This document shows, piece after piece, positions 22,801 through 37,300 of a stretch of DNA of 64,000 nt. A program made the translations under genes and the position numbers. The notes under the pieces were generated by a model, which did no database searches, was not told the origin of the DNA, and saw only the letters and a program-made list of their open reading frames with translations. The first letter of the stretch is position 1; every line of letters starts with the position of its first letter. Source of the DNA: Cymbidium sinense (Eukaryota > Streptophyta > Magnoliopsida > Asparagales > Orchidaceae); NCBI GenBank assembly GCA_021442155.1, contig CM038221.1, forward strand, positions 28,363,906 through 28,427,905, given 5' to 3'.

Positions 22801-25800
22801 TCGGCGTGGAAGCGACGAAATGCAATTTTGAATTAAATTGACTTGATTCGGCCTTTGCCAAACGGCGGTCGATGTAAGCGGGTGTGTTCGTTGAACAGAA
22901 TAACTTACAATCAACATATATATTAACTATATAATAGCATCGTCGCAAAAATCAAAATTTGGGTTTATTTTCACTCAAATAAGCATAGGCCCTATATATA
23001 CCCCTAATACCTAACCCTTACTCTCAACCTCCACTCTAATTCGAGCGCACGTCTCTCGCTCTCGTGCTCCCTCCCGATCAAAGGCCAACCGAGTAGCAGC
23101 CAAGCAACTTCCAAACCGAACGCACAAGCAGCGTTCCATCTCTCGTCTGTAGCGGCTGCAAACAACACGCGATCCCGAGCTTCCAAAACCAAGCTCCTTC
23201 TTCCGTCTCCTCTGGCGAGCGGACTCTATCTGCTTTCTTCCTCCCGACCAAGAACCACATGCAAGATCGAGCTCCCAGCGCCGGTAGAGCCTCGGTTCGG
23301 TCACTCCTCTCACACGAGTCACCCACCTTCCATCTTTCCTGTCGGTTATAAGCAGATCAAACTCTCTCTCCCGACTAAGCGATTGGAACTCCCTCCAAGG
23401 GCCAAGTGACCGGCTCGTGCTCACCTTTTCCTCCCATGAACAACTCGACAACTCATGCAGGTCATTTAATGCTAAACAGCCCCCATTCCAATCCTTTAAG
23501 CTTCCGTAATCAAATTTCAGCCAAGGAGGTATAAGATAATATGATTTAAATTGTTGTAGGATTCTGTATTAATGTCTTTGTGCTATTCATGATTAAAACT
23601 CACACACATGTCATTGTTGAACTTATGTTTCATTTGGAGAAAGCAATAACACTATATTGCTTGACATGAAAAGAATGAGATGAATTTAGATGCATCCAGG
23701 GTATGAGATTGTCATTGTTGTTTGGCAAGTCCGAGTATAGAAGCTTGAAAAGAGTGATAGCTTTTTGATGTTTGGAATGAGGAGGGCAAAGTGAAGGCTA
23801 AATCTGCTGAGGGGTTGTGGTTATCATTACTATTTGATGTTATAAAAAAGAGGGGTAAAGTGATGATAGAAGTGAGGGTGTAGTAAAGTAGTTATATTTG
23901 TATTATAGTCATCTCGGCTCAATGTATATGTAAAAGCAAATTTGTGATGAATGCTATAATTTTAAGTACCCACTCGATTGTTTCAACACGGTGGGGAAAT
24001 CCGCTAGACCTAAGTACTCGTGCATGCTGCTTAAGCGTGACAAGGAAATCAGGGTGCTTTTATATAGGTTTGAAGGCCTATGCGACGCTTTTCATAAGTA
24101 TGGTAAGTGCAAGAAAATCACTCGGCCGCGGTGTCGCAATACACCAACCATGCACGCTTCATAACGCTGGGGGGGAAGACTAACACTCCCATATGGGATG
24201 ATGTCGGGAGGCTGCCGAATTTCATTTCAAATATCTTTTTATGCAGGTATTGAAAGTCTATGCACGTTTTCTTAAGCGTAGTGGGTTTGGAAGACCTCTT
24301 GCCAGCGCAAAGACACCACCACGACACTTCCCATAAGCGTGAAAAGCTATAAGACTCCGATGCAGCCTCGCGATCGCCAGGATGTTGTCGAATTTTATTT
24401 CAAATACCTATACATATGTCTACTAGTTTATTAAATTCATGTACCTATTGCTTTAATACAATTACACATATTTGCTGATATAGCAGTGTATGTTGTTTCA
24501 AAGCTGCGATAAATCGTGATGTCTCTTATATAGACCCAGTTCAAGACCTATGGATGCTTTTCATAAAGCGTAGCTGAAAAGAAATCACTCAACCGCAGCT
24601 GGTCAAAAGACATCTACCACGACGCCCCATAAGCAGAGCCAGATTCTCAATGCAACCCCCACACGGGATTACATCTGACTGCGATTTCATTTCAAACACA
24701 AGTTTTGAAGGCCTATGCACGCTTTCTGCTATGGGTTTAGAAGACTCTGCTAATATCGCGAAAGACCATGCACGCTTTCAGCATAGAGACTCCAAAGACT
24801 CCCGAGACCTCATGTGGAACGATGCCAAGGAGTACCAAAATTTTGCCAAACTGAACTCGCAAGACTTAAATAGAGAGTTTGATGATTAAAAATAAGGCAC
24901 TTAAATCAAAAATTACCCTAATCAAGCTTAAGCTTAGTATCAAATTAAGATCAAATTGCATGTGAAAGTTCTAAAAGTTTAAACCAAAATCATATCATAA
25001 GAACTTAAATTCAGGCAAGCTTAAAGAGATTTAATGACCATTCTACAAACAAGAATAAATATTAGACATGATAAAATTATAAAGACTTGAAAGCTTGCTA
25101 AAGAACATGCACAAAGCCTTTCAATAATCACTTAAAGTTATACTACGTGATATATTGGAGGAATCAAAAAAGACTTAATGAATCTGAACAAAATTTGCAG
25201 CAACCTTACAAGCTCATCGACAGACACAAGCTAGGTCTTATGGAAGTTTGAGAATTCAATAAATTTAAAACCAAATGCAAAATAAACAATATTACCTTAA
25301 CTGATTGGATAAGAATTAAAATAAATGTCACCAGATTCGCAACACATCGTACAAGCGAACAGAATGTCTTAATAAATCATCTTGAAGTAGCATTGCATTT
25401 GAATTCATGATAGCAGAGTGCATGAAAATAAGTATAAATCTTTAAATGGAACAAATAGTGCACACATTATAAGGCAATCACATGCTTAAATTTATGAAAT
25501 TAAAATACATGCATAGAACTTAATGTGATGAGTTTTGCACATATCATAAAGCATGATTAAAACTCAAATTCAATGTCTTAAAATTATACAAATAATCTAA
25601 AATCACGCATGCCCGACCTAATCGCTTAAACTTTGTGTTGGGTTGATTCCTAGTCTTGGTGTCCGAAGTTAACAAAACCTAAAAATCCAATAATAATATT
25701 ATAAGAATTTAAACTCAGTAAAATATCTAAGAAGCTAATTCTATCACATGAGAGTAGATCTGATCCTCCATTATTAAATTAATAGAGTCGACAGAATCTG

Positions 25801-28298
25801 AAATAGCAAAATAATACATCCTACCCTGATGATGTTTGCGTTGAATGGAGATTTCAACAGGAAGGGATATTACCATCAACATATGTTCAAAATTTCAAAT
25901 TAAATTAATATAAATTAAACATCAATCCAAATGAAAAATCTGATAAATTATTAAGTTCAAATTGACTAAATGATAATCATCAATCTCTAATAAACTTAAA
26001 GCTAAAATCTAACCCACCTTTTGCAATTGTTTGCTAAAAGTGATAAATTAAGAAAACTCTAGCTCACAAAGGAGCCAAAGTCAAATCAAGTGTATTTTTA
26101 TATTCACTCTCAATCAATCTCATGCTAAGAAAGACGTACCGTTCTCGATGTGGCTTGACCTAGACTCACATATGATGCGATTTACCTGAGTCCTCGATCG
26201 AGTGCCGCCAAATGGAACCATTATATTACGGTCACGATCTGTGATGTTCTCCAATGGCTTTGAGTCAGAACTATAAGCAGACTTTGATAAAAAAAAAGCT
26301 GCCAAGGTGGACTTAAGCTTGCTCTTAGACAACATCATCTGGTACAAGGTTCCTCGACGACGAACCCATGCTACTAACAAGGATCCTTCTATCGTTGGGG
26401 TCGACTACCTCGATTAACTATCTGATACGATAAACGATGACGAATACGATTCGACGCACATCATCATTCCCCCAACCATCCGCTTTAAGCTAACGATGAT
26501 GAATTTCATAAACTCTAAACCCCAAATTTTAAACTCCACATGTTGCTACTATACGTTATGCATTTAGCGATATAATGACTAGCCTTAATCGAAAGTTCTC
26601 TCGATTGAGAGAATTAACTATAGCTTGCCAGGAAACCCGAACCAAATCTAAAGTCCTCACAAATGAGGTGAAATCTCTAGTGTCTTATCTACTATTTCAT
26701 CGTCTTCAAAAATTTCACATTAAATCATACTCTATTAATCGAAATGAATTTTGAGCACAAATATTAAATATTAATATAAAACATAAATTGGAATAAGATT
26801 TCATGTAAACACTCGTTTAAAATTTAAATGCATCATAAAAATCAAAATATACAGTAATATCATCATCATTTTATCATTTTTAGAAAATCTATTATATGTA
26901 ATTATCATCCTCAGAATGTATTTCGTCATATTCAAAATCTTATTAAACTACAACAACTTTCTTCTTATTCTCTATAATAGTAGTTAACAATGTATTTAAT
27001 ATAATTTTAAATAAAATAATATATTAAAATAGAGAGAAAATTAGAGGCATTAATCTAACTCGTGCTTCTTAGAGACGTATCATTGCCTAGAGATTCTAAC
27101 TGGTGCAACTTGGAAAAGAAAAATAACACTAACTTGCATACTTTGAGAGAGGTAAATCACTAACAATTAAGAACTCTAACTCGCTAAGATGGTAAGATAA
27201 ATAAATAAATATGTATAAGAATTTATAAAATAAATTCATATTATAAAAAAATTAATTATAATTATTATTTATAAAAATAAAATGAGACACAATCTCAAAG
27301 CGCCTCGAGGTGTACGCCTCACTTGAAAAAGGCGTAAACCTCACTGAACTAAAGCTTAAGCCTTGAAGCACTCTTCATGAGCCTCAATTCGAGGAGCGCC
27401 TCGAGGTGTACGTCTCGAATGCCTTTTTAAACAATGATTCTTACAATTATTTATCTTAAATTATTACATAGAGTGAAACAAAACCATATGCCATATGATT
27501 GCTATGCTCATTTCTAGAACGATTATGCACTCTCTTTTTATCCTGAACACTCTGCATTTGATTAACAAGTCTTAAAAGCTTCCAGATAATCTATTGCCAT
27601 CTATGTCAAATAGATTAGAACTATTTTCAGTCCACCTAAATTGTAGAATGCTTTCAAAGCTACTTGGGTTACTTGATTCTGAAAAGCATTTTATTACACA
27701 AATTTAGCATCACTGATACTGGAAATGATGTTCAATAATCTACAAGGCATGAACACAGATGCAACAGCAGACTGTTATCCTAGTCTGAGAAGACATTCCA
27801 CATGCCAAACAAGAATTGCATAGCGAAGAGCTTGACATAGAAGTTTCAGACCTCCATTAAAAAAAAAATCACCATTCATTTCTGAGGAGAGATCCGCATA
27901 AATTAACTACGAGTAAAAGAAGGCATGCAAATAATGTATGAAGAAAGGCAACCGACACTTTTTGGATTCAGACCTCCAGTTGTTGGCGAACATTATCCAT
28001 GTCAACCGTGCATACTCCTTTGCATTTTATCTTGCATACTCGTCGCCGTTTCCAGTGAGCATGTATATTATCCAACATGTTGTGAGTCAAACCATCCCTT
28101 CCTACAAATAATTGACAGTACATGAGGGTTACATGACCTAAACAAGAACAACTCAAACAAAATATGGGGAAGAAACATTGTAAACCCACATGCTACTAGC
28201 AAATAAAAGTTTAGTTTCTAAAGGTAACAGTAATTCAAAGAAGGTTAAGGAAAGCTGACAACAATGGCCATTGCATCATCATATCTCACCTTACAAAC

Positions 28299-28332
<34 letters not shown>

Positions 28333-31300
28333 ACCTTAATCCCACTAGGTGAGGTCGGCTACATGAATCCTTCATCTCCATTGTATCCTATTATGTGTCA
28401 AATTCTCATTTAATTCAAGTATACTAAGATCATTTTTTATACATCTTAACCAAGTCTTTTTAGGTCTACCTCTACCTTTCTTAACATAAGAAAATCTAAT
28501 GCATCTACTCTCCTAATCGGTCATCGGACGGCCGATTTTATGTGGCCAAACCATCAAGGCGCTCTCCTAATCTTATCTACCACCTGAGCTACTCCAACTT
28601 TTTCCCGAACATACTCATTTTGCATTATATCTCTAAGGGTAAAGCCACTCATCCACTGAGCATCCTCATCTCAACACTTAACTTAGTCTTATGTTTCTCT
28701 TTATTGGCCAACATTCTGTAAGTCATTGCATCTTACCACCATCTTATAAAATTTTCCTTAAGTTTAAGTGGAACTTTTCTATCACATAATAGGCCGATGC
28801 ATTCCTCCACTTCAACCATCCAACTTGAATTCTACTAATAACATCTCCATCTATTTCACCATCATTTTGAACAATAGAGCCTAAATATCTAAAATCTCAC
28901 TCTTATTAATGGCTTGATCACCTAAAGTCACAACACTACCACTAAAACTTCTACAACTAAAATTACACTCCATATATGTAGTTTTAGATCTACTTAAACG
29001 AAAACCATTAGACTCTAAAGTTGACCTCCATAATTCGAGTTTCTGTTGGACTCCCTCTCTAGTCTTATCAACAAGAAGAATGTCATCGAAAAGCATACAC
29101 CAAGGTACATCTTGTAAATGCCTCGTAAGAACATCCATAACTAAAGTAAAAGATAAGGGCTTAATGTTGATCCTTGATGTAATCCCACCGAAATAGGAAA
29201 ATATTTTGTCAATCCTCCTTGTGTTTGGACACAAGTAAATGCCTCTAGTATACATATCCTTAATGACTTGAATATAACCAATATTAACTTCTTTCTCGTT
29301 CTAGAACTCTCCAAAGAACATCTCTTGAGACTTTATCATAAGCTTTCTCTAAATCAATAAATATCATATGTAAATCCTTCTTATTTTCTCTATGCTTCTC
29401 CATCAAACCTCTTAACACTACCATTGCCGGTCCCAAGTCCGGATGCAAAAAGTGGAGGGTTGCGTTAGGTAGTCGACAGCCAGCGTAAAATTTGTCGAAA
29501 TAATCATGACATGAATCCTTTAAATCTCACCTTACAAATCGAAAGGTTAATTAATCAAACATTTCCTCTCACAGATAGAGGACCAAAATAGATTGATCTT
29601 TGTTGAAAACATGGCCTACAAGTTATTGAATGTTAACGGTTGAAACCAAATGTGAGCTCAATACGTAAAATGTTAAAAAGTGGTTTGGGAACAAGGATCA
29701 ATGTAAAGGTGTTTCAGGAACAAGATCATCAAAATTGCTGACGGAAACATTCAGTTCATCTCAGTGCCTACGTCAAATTACAGTACCATCAGTAGATTTT
29801 TTGCTTTATGAATTTTTTATAAAGCTATTTTTGTCACACAATTATGGGTAAATAAGATAAAAAAACACTTCTAAGTAGGTTAAAGGGTGCTTACTTCATG
29901 CTAAAGTTCACCTGCATAGAATAACATTGTGCCATAAGCGTTGGGCGCATGCTCACATACTACTGCAATCAATGTCTACTAATGCACAACATCCGTGTGA
30001 TTAATGACCTATTTTGTTGATCAACGGCCAAAAAAAAGTATCCCAAATTACGACCAAACAAACCCTAATTTTATTTGTAAGAAAAAATACCACTCAAAAG
30101 TCACCAATCATCAATCTCATAAGAATGATCCTGATGCAGTTACAAGAAGCCTAGGATCCTAACTAAATAAGAAGTAAACTTCACCCTGGAGTAAGTTCTT
30201 GAGATTGCTAAGATGTTAGATCAATGATGCTAAGAATGTTGATGGCAAGATTTCAACATCCACGTGGATACATAGGCTATGGAGATACTTCAAAAGGTAG
30301 AAGTTGTGATGATGTAAAAAAGAAATGAGAGAAAACAAAGAAATAGAGAGCATTAAGCTTTAGAGGAGAAGCCTTATCTTCTTGTATTTCACTCAACAAA
30401 ATAGTTACATACGTAGGTGTTTGGCTCCTATTCATAGTTGTCTTATGGACGAACGGATTATTTATGTTAATATTTTTTTTGGGGGGCAATAAAAGTCTCA
30501 ATGCATGGGGTAGTTAAGGAGGTATTGAACTTTATAGCATGACAAGGCTCTAAAGTTGTGGGTGTAGGATGCTTTTCTTTGTAAAGACTTCTCTGAGACC
30601 ACTTCTCTGTTGGCAAAAAAATTAAGAGCATTGCGTCTGCAAAAATGGTATGTGGCACTGGTTGAGTGACTAGCTAGAAGAAATGGTTATTGACAGACCA
30701 CTACTATGGTGAGGAGTGATTGTCATGCTTCCACTTCCACAGGCACCAAAGTCGTCTTGTTCACATGCTAGAAGGTCTACAAGCAATAAGCATATTGTGA
30801 TCTACAAGTATGATTGGTGGGTTGCCTCCGTAGTGCTAGAAAGGCTACCAAAAGGTGTATGGGTATAGTCTGCTAATAGGTAACTACACTATGCTTCCCT
30901 ACCCTAGGTAATCAATTACCCTTATTTATTACAAGCCCTTAATCTCCACAAATCTTGGGTTATCAGACAACTCATAGAGTTCTTAATCATTAGTTCACCA
31001 CACTCTACCAACCTTCTACCTAAATTGGGGAACCAAGGCCACCAATAACTCTTCTAATTGATATTTCCCTAAAGATCAACACATGTGGTCATTTGAATGG
31101 TATTCGCTACATCTCAAAAAGGTGACACACATAAATTCATCTTGTTTTCTAAATCTACTTAGACTTCATACGAATATAGGAGTTAGGAACAATATAGAAA
31201 GCCTCTTACTCTATAGTCTTACTCTATAGTCTTGATTCTTTCTTCATATTGCCATTATCCTCCATTGTCGCCTTGAATTTATAAGATATTGTGGACACAA

Positions 31301-34300
31301 GAAGCACGCTAAAATGTTGAAGAAAAAAAAGTAAGCTAGCCCTTCTGCGACACATTAAGCTTTAGGGTTGTCTACATCACCTCTATCATTGGATATGTTA
31401 AACATTATTGCATTGTAGCCTTGTGTACTTTACCTGAATCTAATTTTTTTTTAACGATGTTAAACTTCATAGTTAGCAATAATTATAGAGAAGCCCATTA
31501 TTGTGGGAGCTGCATAGGACTATACAGAGGGCCAAACTATAATGATTGAGCAAGAGCCTGCTCCCAAGATGATTGTTGTTGCTCCATCAATGATCAACAT
31601 GGAGGAAGGAATGTCACTCATGTATGCTCCACCAAAACACTTGGAAGGCAAAGATCTTCATTGATGTTGGCTCTAATAAGGATATAATCGATTTCCACTT
31701 CAACATTGAGTAAATATATGCATTAAGGAATAGTTGAATAGCTTCAAGCTAACAAAAAAATCTAACAATTTGTGCTATCAAAAATATGGTCGACTCAGTC
31801 CTTGCCCAAATCAAGAAAAGAAAAGTAAATAAAGCATGAATCATCAAATCGACCCAGGATGAGTAACTGAAACATGAATAACTTGCTTCTCCTTTATAGG
31901 TCTCAAATACTTGCCTATAGAGCTTGATGATCACTTAGTACTCACACCATGGTTAAAGTTCTCCATCAATTGGAAGAGAAAATTAGTGTCTTGGATGCCC
32001 TCTTGAACAACAACAAAAAATAAAGGCAAAGGTTGTGGACTAAATGATGAACATTCTTGAGAGGCCAAACATTCTCAAGGATTTAAGATAGAGATTGGCC
32101 TCATTAATGACATGGAACCCCTACAATTGATTAGACAAACAAGTTGTGAGTTGGAAGTCCATGAAACTACTATGGAGGAGACTCGTGCATAGTAAGGGAA
32201 CATCAACCATATGTTTTTGTAGAACTTCTAGGTGGTATCTTATTGCTCCAAGTATTTAGACAAATTATATTAATGGGATTGTTAAGGGCTTAGGGAAGTA
32301 ACCAACAACAACATTTTAAAAGCTTTGAAATCCTAGATAAAATCGAGGACCTTGACATGAGCTAAGTTGAGATCATCATGGCTGCAAATTAGAGAATATC
32401 ATGAATATTTAAATTTCTAAAATGGAGATACTAAAAAAAGAAAAAGAAAATATTCAAAAGTCTAAGATATACTATTGAATACTTTTTTTTTTCTTTTTCA
32501 CCTTGTAAATAAATAATATCTTAAGAAAAGTTCGAATTAAATTTTGCTATATATCTTCTCCTTTATGATGAAAATTGAATTAGCTCTCTTGTAAGCATTC
32601 TTTTATATATATTGGCTTTAGTAACACATTAAAGGGTTTGGATGAGTTTGATTACAAGGTATAATTATGAGGTCTCCTTTTTTCAACCCTTTATCTAATG
32701 AGTAGGTGAGTGTAGCATTTGTAATGAGGTCTAGCTTGATTGGGATGACATGATGTGCCTCAAAAAGTATAAGCTACCCTCTTCACCCTCTAGAAGCTTA
32801 TTGCTAGCATAAGAATCTTTATTCTTGGCTACATGACAAAATCAATATAATTAGAAATTCTGTAATATCGTAAGGAAAACTTAGAACTTGTTGAAGGAGC
32901 AAAATTGGCCTTGAGTCTAAGAAAATTCACTAACAACAATTTAAGTCAAACTAGTGGCAACAAAGACTAATCTCTGAAAGTGAATTTGCCAAAGTCACAG
33001 ATCTTGCCTTGGTGATGCAAGAGAAAGAGAAATCCTTGACAAGTGCAATCTTTATGGAGAATTAATGTGCTAAGAGCAAATGTAAAGTTGAACTAAGATG
33101 AAGTTCATCACTTTAGTGTCCATACTTAAGGCTGAAGGCACAAGATTTGGTTCTAACTTTTAATATAAAGTTATTAGAGGAGATTATGCAAAAAGGAGGT
33201 TTGGATGCATCTAAGTTGGGTACAAAATTTAAATAAAAAAAATAGCTGACTCAGCACAAACAAGAAGACAACTCCTTCCTCAAGCTTGACTAGGAAAAAA
33301 CTTGCAAGATTTTTCACAAGTCCCTATGGTGTTATTACAAGCTTATACGTCTTTTAACTATAGATTAAGAAAATTGTAAGAAGATCGTGCTTCAAAAAAT
33401 CTGCTCCATTGCAAGACTATCACTATCATATTCTTAGACCATGATAGTAATAGAGATGAGTAGATATAATTTTTTTTTCATTTGAAACTAATCTTTATCA
33501 ACACTCAAGGTCATCTTGGAGTGGCTGCAACTATTTGTGAAAGTAGTTGTGAAATTATTATTGAAAAAAATGTTTTTAAAAAATATTTAAATTTTTATTG
33601 ATCTTTTTTCTTTTGAAAAAATCAGAATTTTTTTTTTATTTTTTGCAACTACCACATTTTAGTAGATCTGATTATTAAAAATAACTTACCACTAAAGAAA
33701 ATCCTTAAAAAATTGTAACCAAAGATAATTATAATGACTAGTTGGAAAACAAAATTAGGAAAAATATCCCCAAATGAACCTTCATTTAGCAATAAGATCA
33801 TTTTGTTTGCAAGTAATTTTATCATATATGAGTACCTTTGCTTGTCTTAGCTTGGCAATGTATTAAGACAAAATCCACCAAAAAATTGTATCCAAAGATA
33901 ATTGTGTCGGCTATTTGAAAGCAAAATTCGGAAAAATTACCAAAATGTACCTTCATTTAGCAATAAGGTAATTTTGTTTGCACGTAATTTTATCATATAT
34001 GTGTACCTTTGCTAGTCTTAGCTTGACAATGTATTAAGATAATAGGTTTAACCCAAACACAGGTGCTGGGAAATATTAAGGCGTAATCTTTTCACACTAT
34101 AACTCATCAACTAGACTTAAATTGTCACTCAAATTGATTTCCATAGAAAATACAAAAATCTAATGTCTTGCTTTCTCATGTAGTGACCTTTATGATTATA
34201 AGTCTTAGCCTTTGTGTACTTGAATGTTCATAACTCCAAGGTACCTAGCTACTTGGATCTTAAAATAAACTTAAGATTCATATGGCTTTCAAGAACAAGA

Positions 34301-37300
34301 GATGGGTTACCTTTAACCAAGGAAATAAACATGTAGAGCCTTATAAATCCTAAACACCTTGGCCGTTGAAGATAAAATTACTTCTTAAGCATTTTAGAAA
34401 AAAAATAGTGAACTTGCCCTCAGGTATGAAATAGAACCATACTCGTGTGATAATAGTCCTTTCATCCTTAGCTATTACAAAGATTATGATTATTTGAGCC
34501 AAAAAACAAGTCAACTAACACAAACCTAAGAAAATACAAATCATCTTGGCTCTTTAAATCATGGCCTCTAGAGCATTAAAGGAAAACAACTTTTTGAGAC
34601 TTACGAAAACCAAAAACAGCAAATTTGCATGGAGGTAAAAAAAGAAACATTGTTGGATTTCAGAAATTTCAGCCGCTTGGGTCATAAAAAGATAATGACT
34701 CCTTCAATAATAACAAAAAGATAATTACTTCTTGAGCCTTTTGAAACAAAAAATAATTATTACCCAAAGGTAAGGAATGAGAGACCTTCTCGAGTCTTAC
34801 AAAATGTTGGTCTCTTGGATTGAAAAGAGATAACATCTTTAACCTTTCAAAACTATAAACATTTATGTACCTTTAAATTGCTCGAAGGTGAGGAAATTAA
34901 AATCTTCTTGAGCTAAAGAAATCACAGCCTCTTGAGCCTTAAATATGTTAACTACTAATTTAAGCTATTAAACATTTAATAGAAGTCAACAACTAGGCTC
35001 TTACTTTTAGGGAGAAGATATTTGCTTCTCACCTTAGGTAGAGTCTTTGCTCTACTCCCACATTTGGGTGGAGAAGTGCTTGATCGACACCCACTCCTAG
35101 AGAGAAGAGAATTTTCTAAATCCCTCTAGTGTGGCTATTAGTGCTTCAAGTTCCCACTCCTGGGGCACAAAGAGGCTTAACCATCACAATTGATCGAAAG
35201 AGATAAATCTAATTACCTTTTTTAAGGATGTTGGTTGGTGTTCAAGATATTTCCCATACACGAGGGAGGAACTAACTATAACCCCCTCTCATAAGGGTGT
35301 TGGTCAGTCTTCAAATTGTTCCCACCCTTGGAAAAACTAAGACACCACTCCCACAATTCAAATGAAGGGCTAAAATAGGTTCAACTGTTGAGGGAAAGTG
35401 AGGGAAACTATTATCCTACTCCCATTCTTGACAAAATAAGTGATCTTACTGCCATGTTTAGGGGTGTCGTCAATTATTGATTGACGTACATCACAGTCAA
35501 TAGTTGTTCATGTACTTTGTTATCAACCGAAAATTTAAGAGCAATGAAGAAAAAGCGTTACGTACAATAAGTTTAAATTAGACACCAAGTATTTTCTTTA
35601 AAGCCTACTGGGATTATAATATTTTCACCAAAAACTCATATGATGGTCCCTTTCTCTATGCTATATCCTATCCCTAGACTATCAAATCTTTAAAGAAAAA
35701 AATCAATAATTATTTTGTTCTATACTTAAACATGCTTGATGGTCAAGTGAATCATAAGCAACTTAAATTAAACAATTTACTTTGACTCAAGATGCCTCAA
35801 TCAAAATTATTTTGATTTAACTAGAGATCAACTTGATTCATATAAAATACATATTTATCATGATTTCAAATACTAGACCGAGTGACAATTCCAACCAGTT
35901 CAACTATGAAGCTGTCCGCCAACTAGTTGAGTCTAGGCCCAAAATCTTCAAATCATAGAACTAGTCAAAATAGATGGTTGAATTGATGAACTAAATTAAT
36001 TTTTGATAATAACTTGATTCTAATAAAGAACAATTTTTAACTTTTAATGATTGCATACTTGTCAACGGCGTACCATAGCGCAAAGCTCCGTGTAGAGCTA
36101 TGGAGCATGGCACAGCACGCACTATTTTAAATATGGTGCTAATATTTAAAAAATATTTATAAAAATATAAATAAATATGAAACACTATTATAAATATGTA
36201 TGTATGTATGTGTATGTGTGTGAGCGCACATGTGTATTTGTACATGTATGTGTATGCTTGTGTGTTTGCATGTGTATGTATGCATTGTCAAGGTTATGAA
36301 AATTGGATCGGACATTAAACCAGAATGAGAGGTTCAAGATTCAAAAGTCCGACCGAGGTTGAACCGAATGACATAATAAGTATCAAAATTATTCAAATAT
36401 AATTTAAATGATGCACTAATATAAATATATGATAAATATGTAAAATAAATAAATAATCTATATGTAACTTTTTTAATAATTATAAATTTCAAAATTAAAA
36501 TAAAATTCATTAAATTTTAATTATATATGTATTATATATCTAGATATATGTATATTAAATATATAAAAAAATTAAAAATAAGTTTTATAACATAGATTTA
36601 TAAATATAAATATATTTTAAAATAAAAATATAAATTTATAATGTAAAAGATATTTAAAACTTTATAAAGTAAAATATATAAAATATTTATGATACATTAT
36701 TATAAATTTAATATTCTTAAAATAATTTATTCATATTATAAAATAAATTTTATAATAAAATTATAAAGTTAAAAATTAAATTATTGTTCTTAGATTCTTA
36801 TATTTTAAAGCCCATTAATTATTTTTAAAACCCAAATTTCTAATGCAATTTCTCATTCTATAGTTTAACTCAAATTTCAGCACATTCACAGTTTTTTTAG
36901 TCCCACATCACAAAGAAAAACTAATATTTTACTCTTTATATAAAGAAAAAGAGTTTTAAAGGAAGAGCTTGGAACCTACCTTGGTGATAATTTTGTAGTT
37001 ATATTATAAAGAAATTTAACTTAAGCTCATATTAATAATAATAAAAATTTTAGGATTTAAAAGATTAATTTAAAAATATTTAATTAAAATATTATATTTA
37101 ATTAATGTTTTAAAATTACACATACATATACGCATATGAACACATTTACAAATATATATATGTACGTACATAAAGTATGTATGTAGATCAGTATTATACA
37201 TTGAATTGGTGAAAATATCATTATTACATCATTTAAACATATTAAGATAACTTTAATATTAATAATTTCATTTGGTTTAATCCCAGTTGAATCTTTGAAT

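Larger units (their letters stand above)
22319..27436. mobile_element. Possible 5.1 kb hAT-like element or two separate hAT ends
   Basis: Left end CAATGTTTAAAAAGG (22319) and right end, read inwards, CATTGTTTAAAAAGG (27436) match in 14 of 15 bases. Both are followed by subterminal GAGGCG/CCTCG repeats (22355-22385 and 27299-27420), as in the decayed hAT at 43912-45739. No clear 8-bp duplication flanks them (AGAATTAT versus ATTCTTAC), so they may belong to different insertions. No transposase was recognised between them. Confidence 0.45.
20544..27973 (-). other. CAF1: CAF1 intron 2 (7.4 kb)
   Basis: Donor GTCTGA (a weak match to the plant consensus) and acceptor ATGTAG, phase 0. It contains an RTE LINE fragment, a Harbinger-like MITE and a 5.1 kb hAT-like element. 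No other gene was seen inside. Confidence 0.85.
28299..29480 (-). mobile_element. RTE-type LINE, internally and 5' deleted
   Basis: From the (AAC)n tail at the left, the minus strand holds the RTE 3' end (complement of CCCACTAGGTGAGGTCGGCT), then the RT region, then a 5' segment (29430-29480, GGTCCCAAGTCCGGATGC on the plus strand) known from the start of such elements. The full-length coding region of about 3 kb is absent, so a large part is deleted. Confidence 0.85.

Noticed and set aside
23004..23451. Arg/Glu-rich minus-strand open stretches up to 146 codons
   Set aside because: Three overlapping frames are open at once, which reflects composition; no recognised domain and no splice-linked partner.
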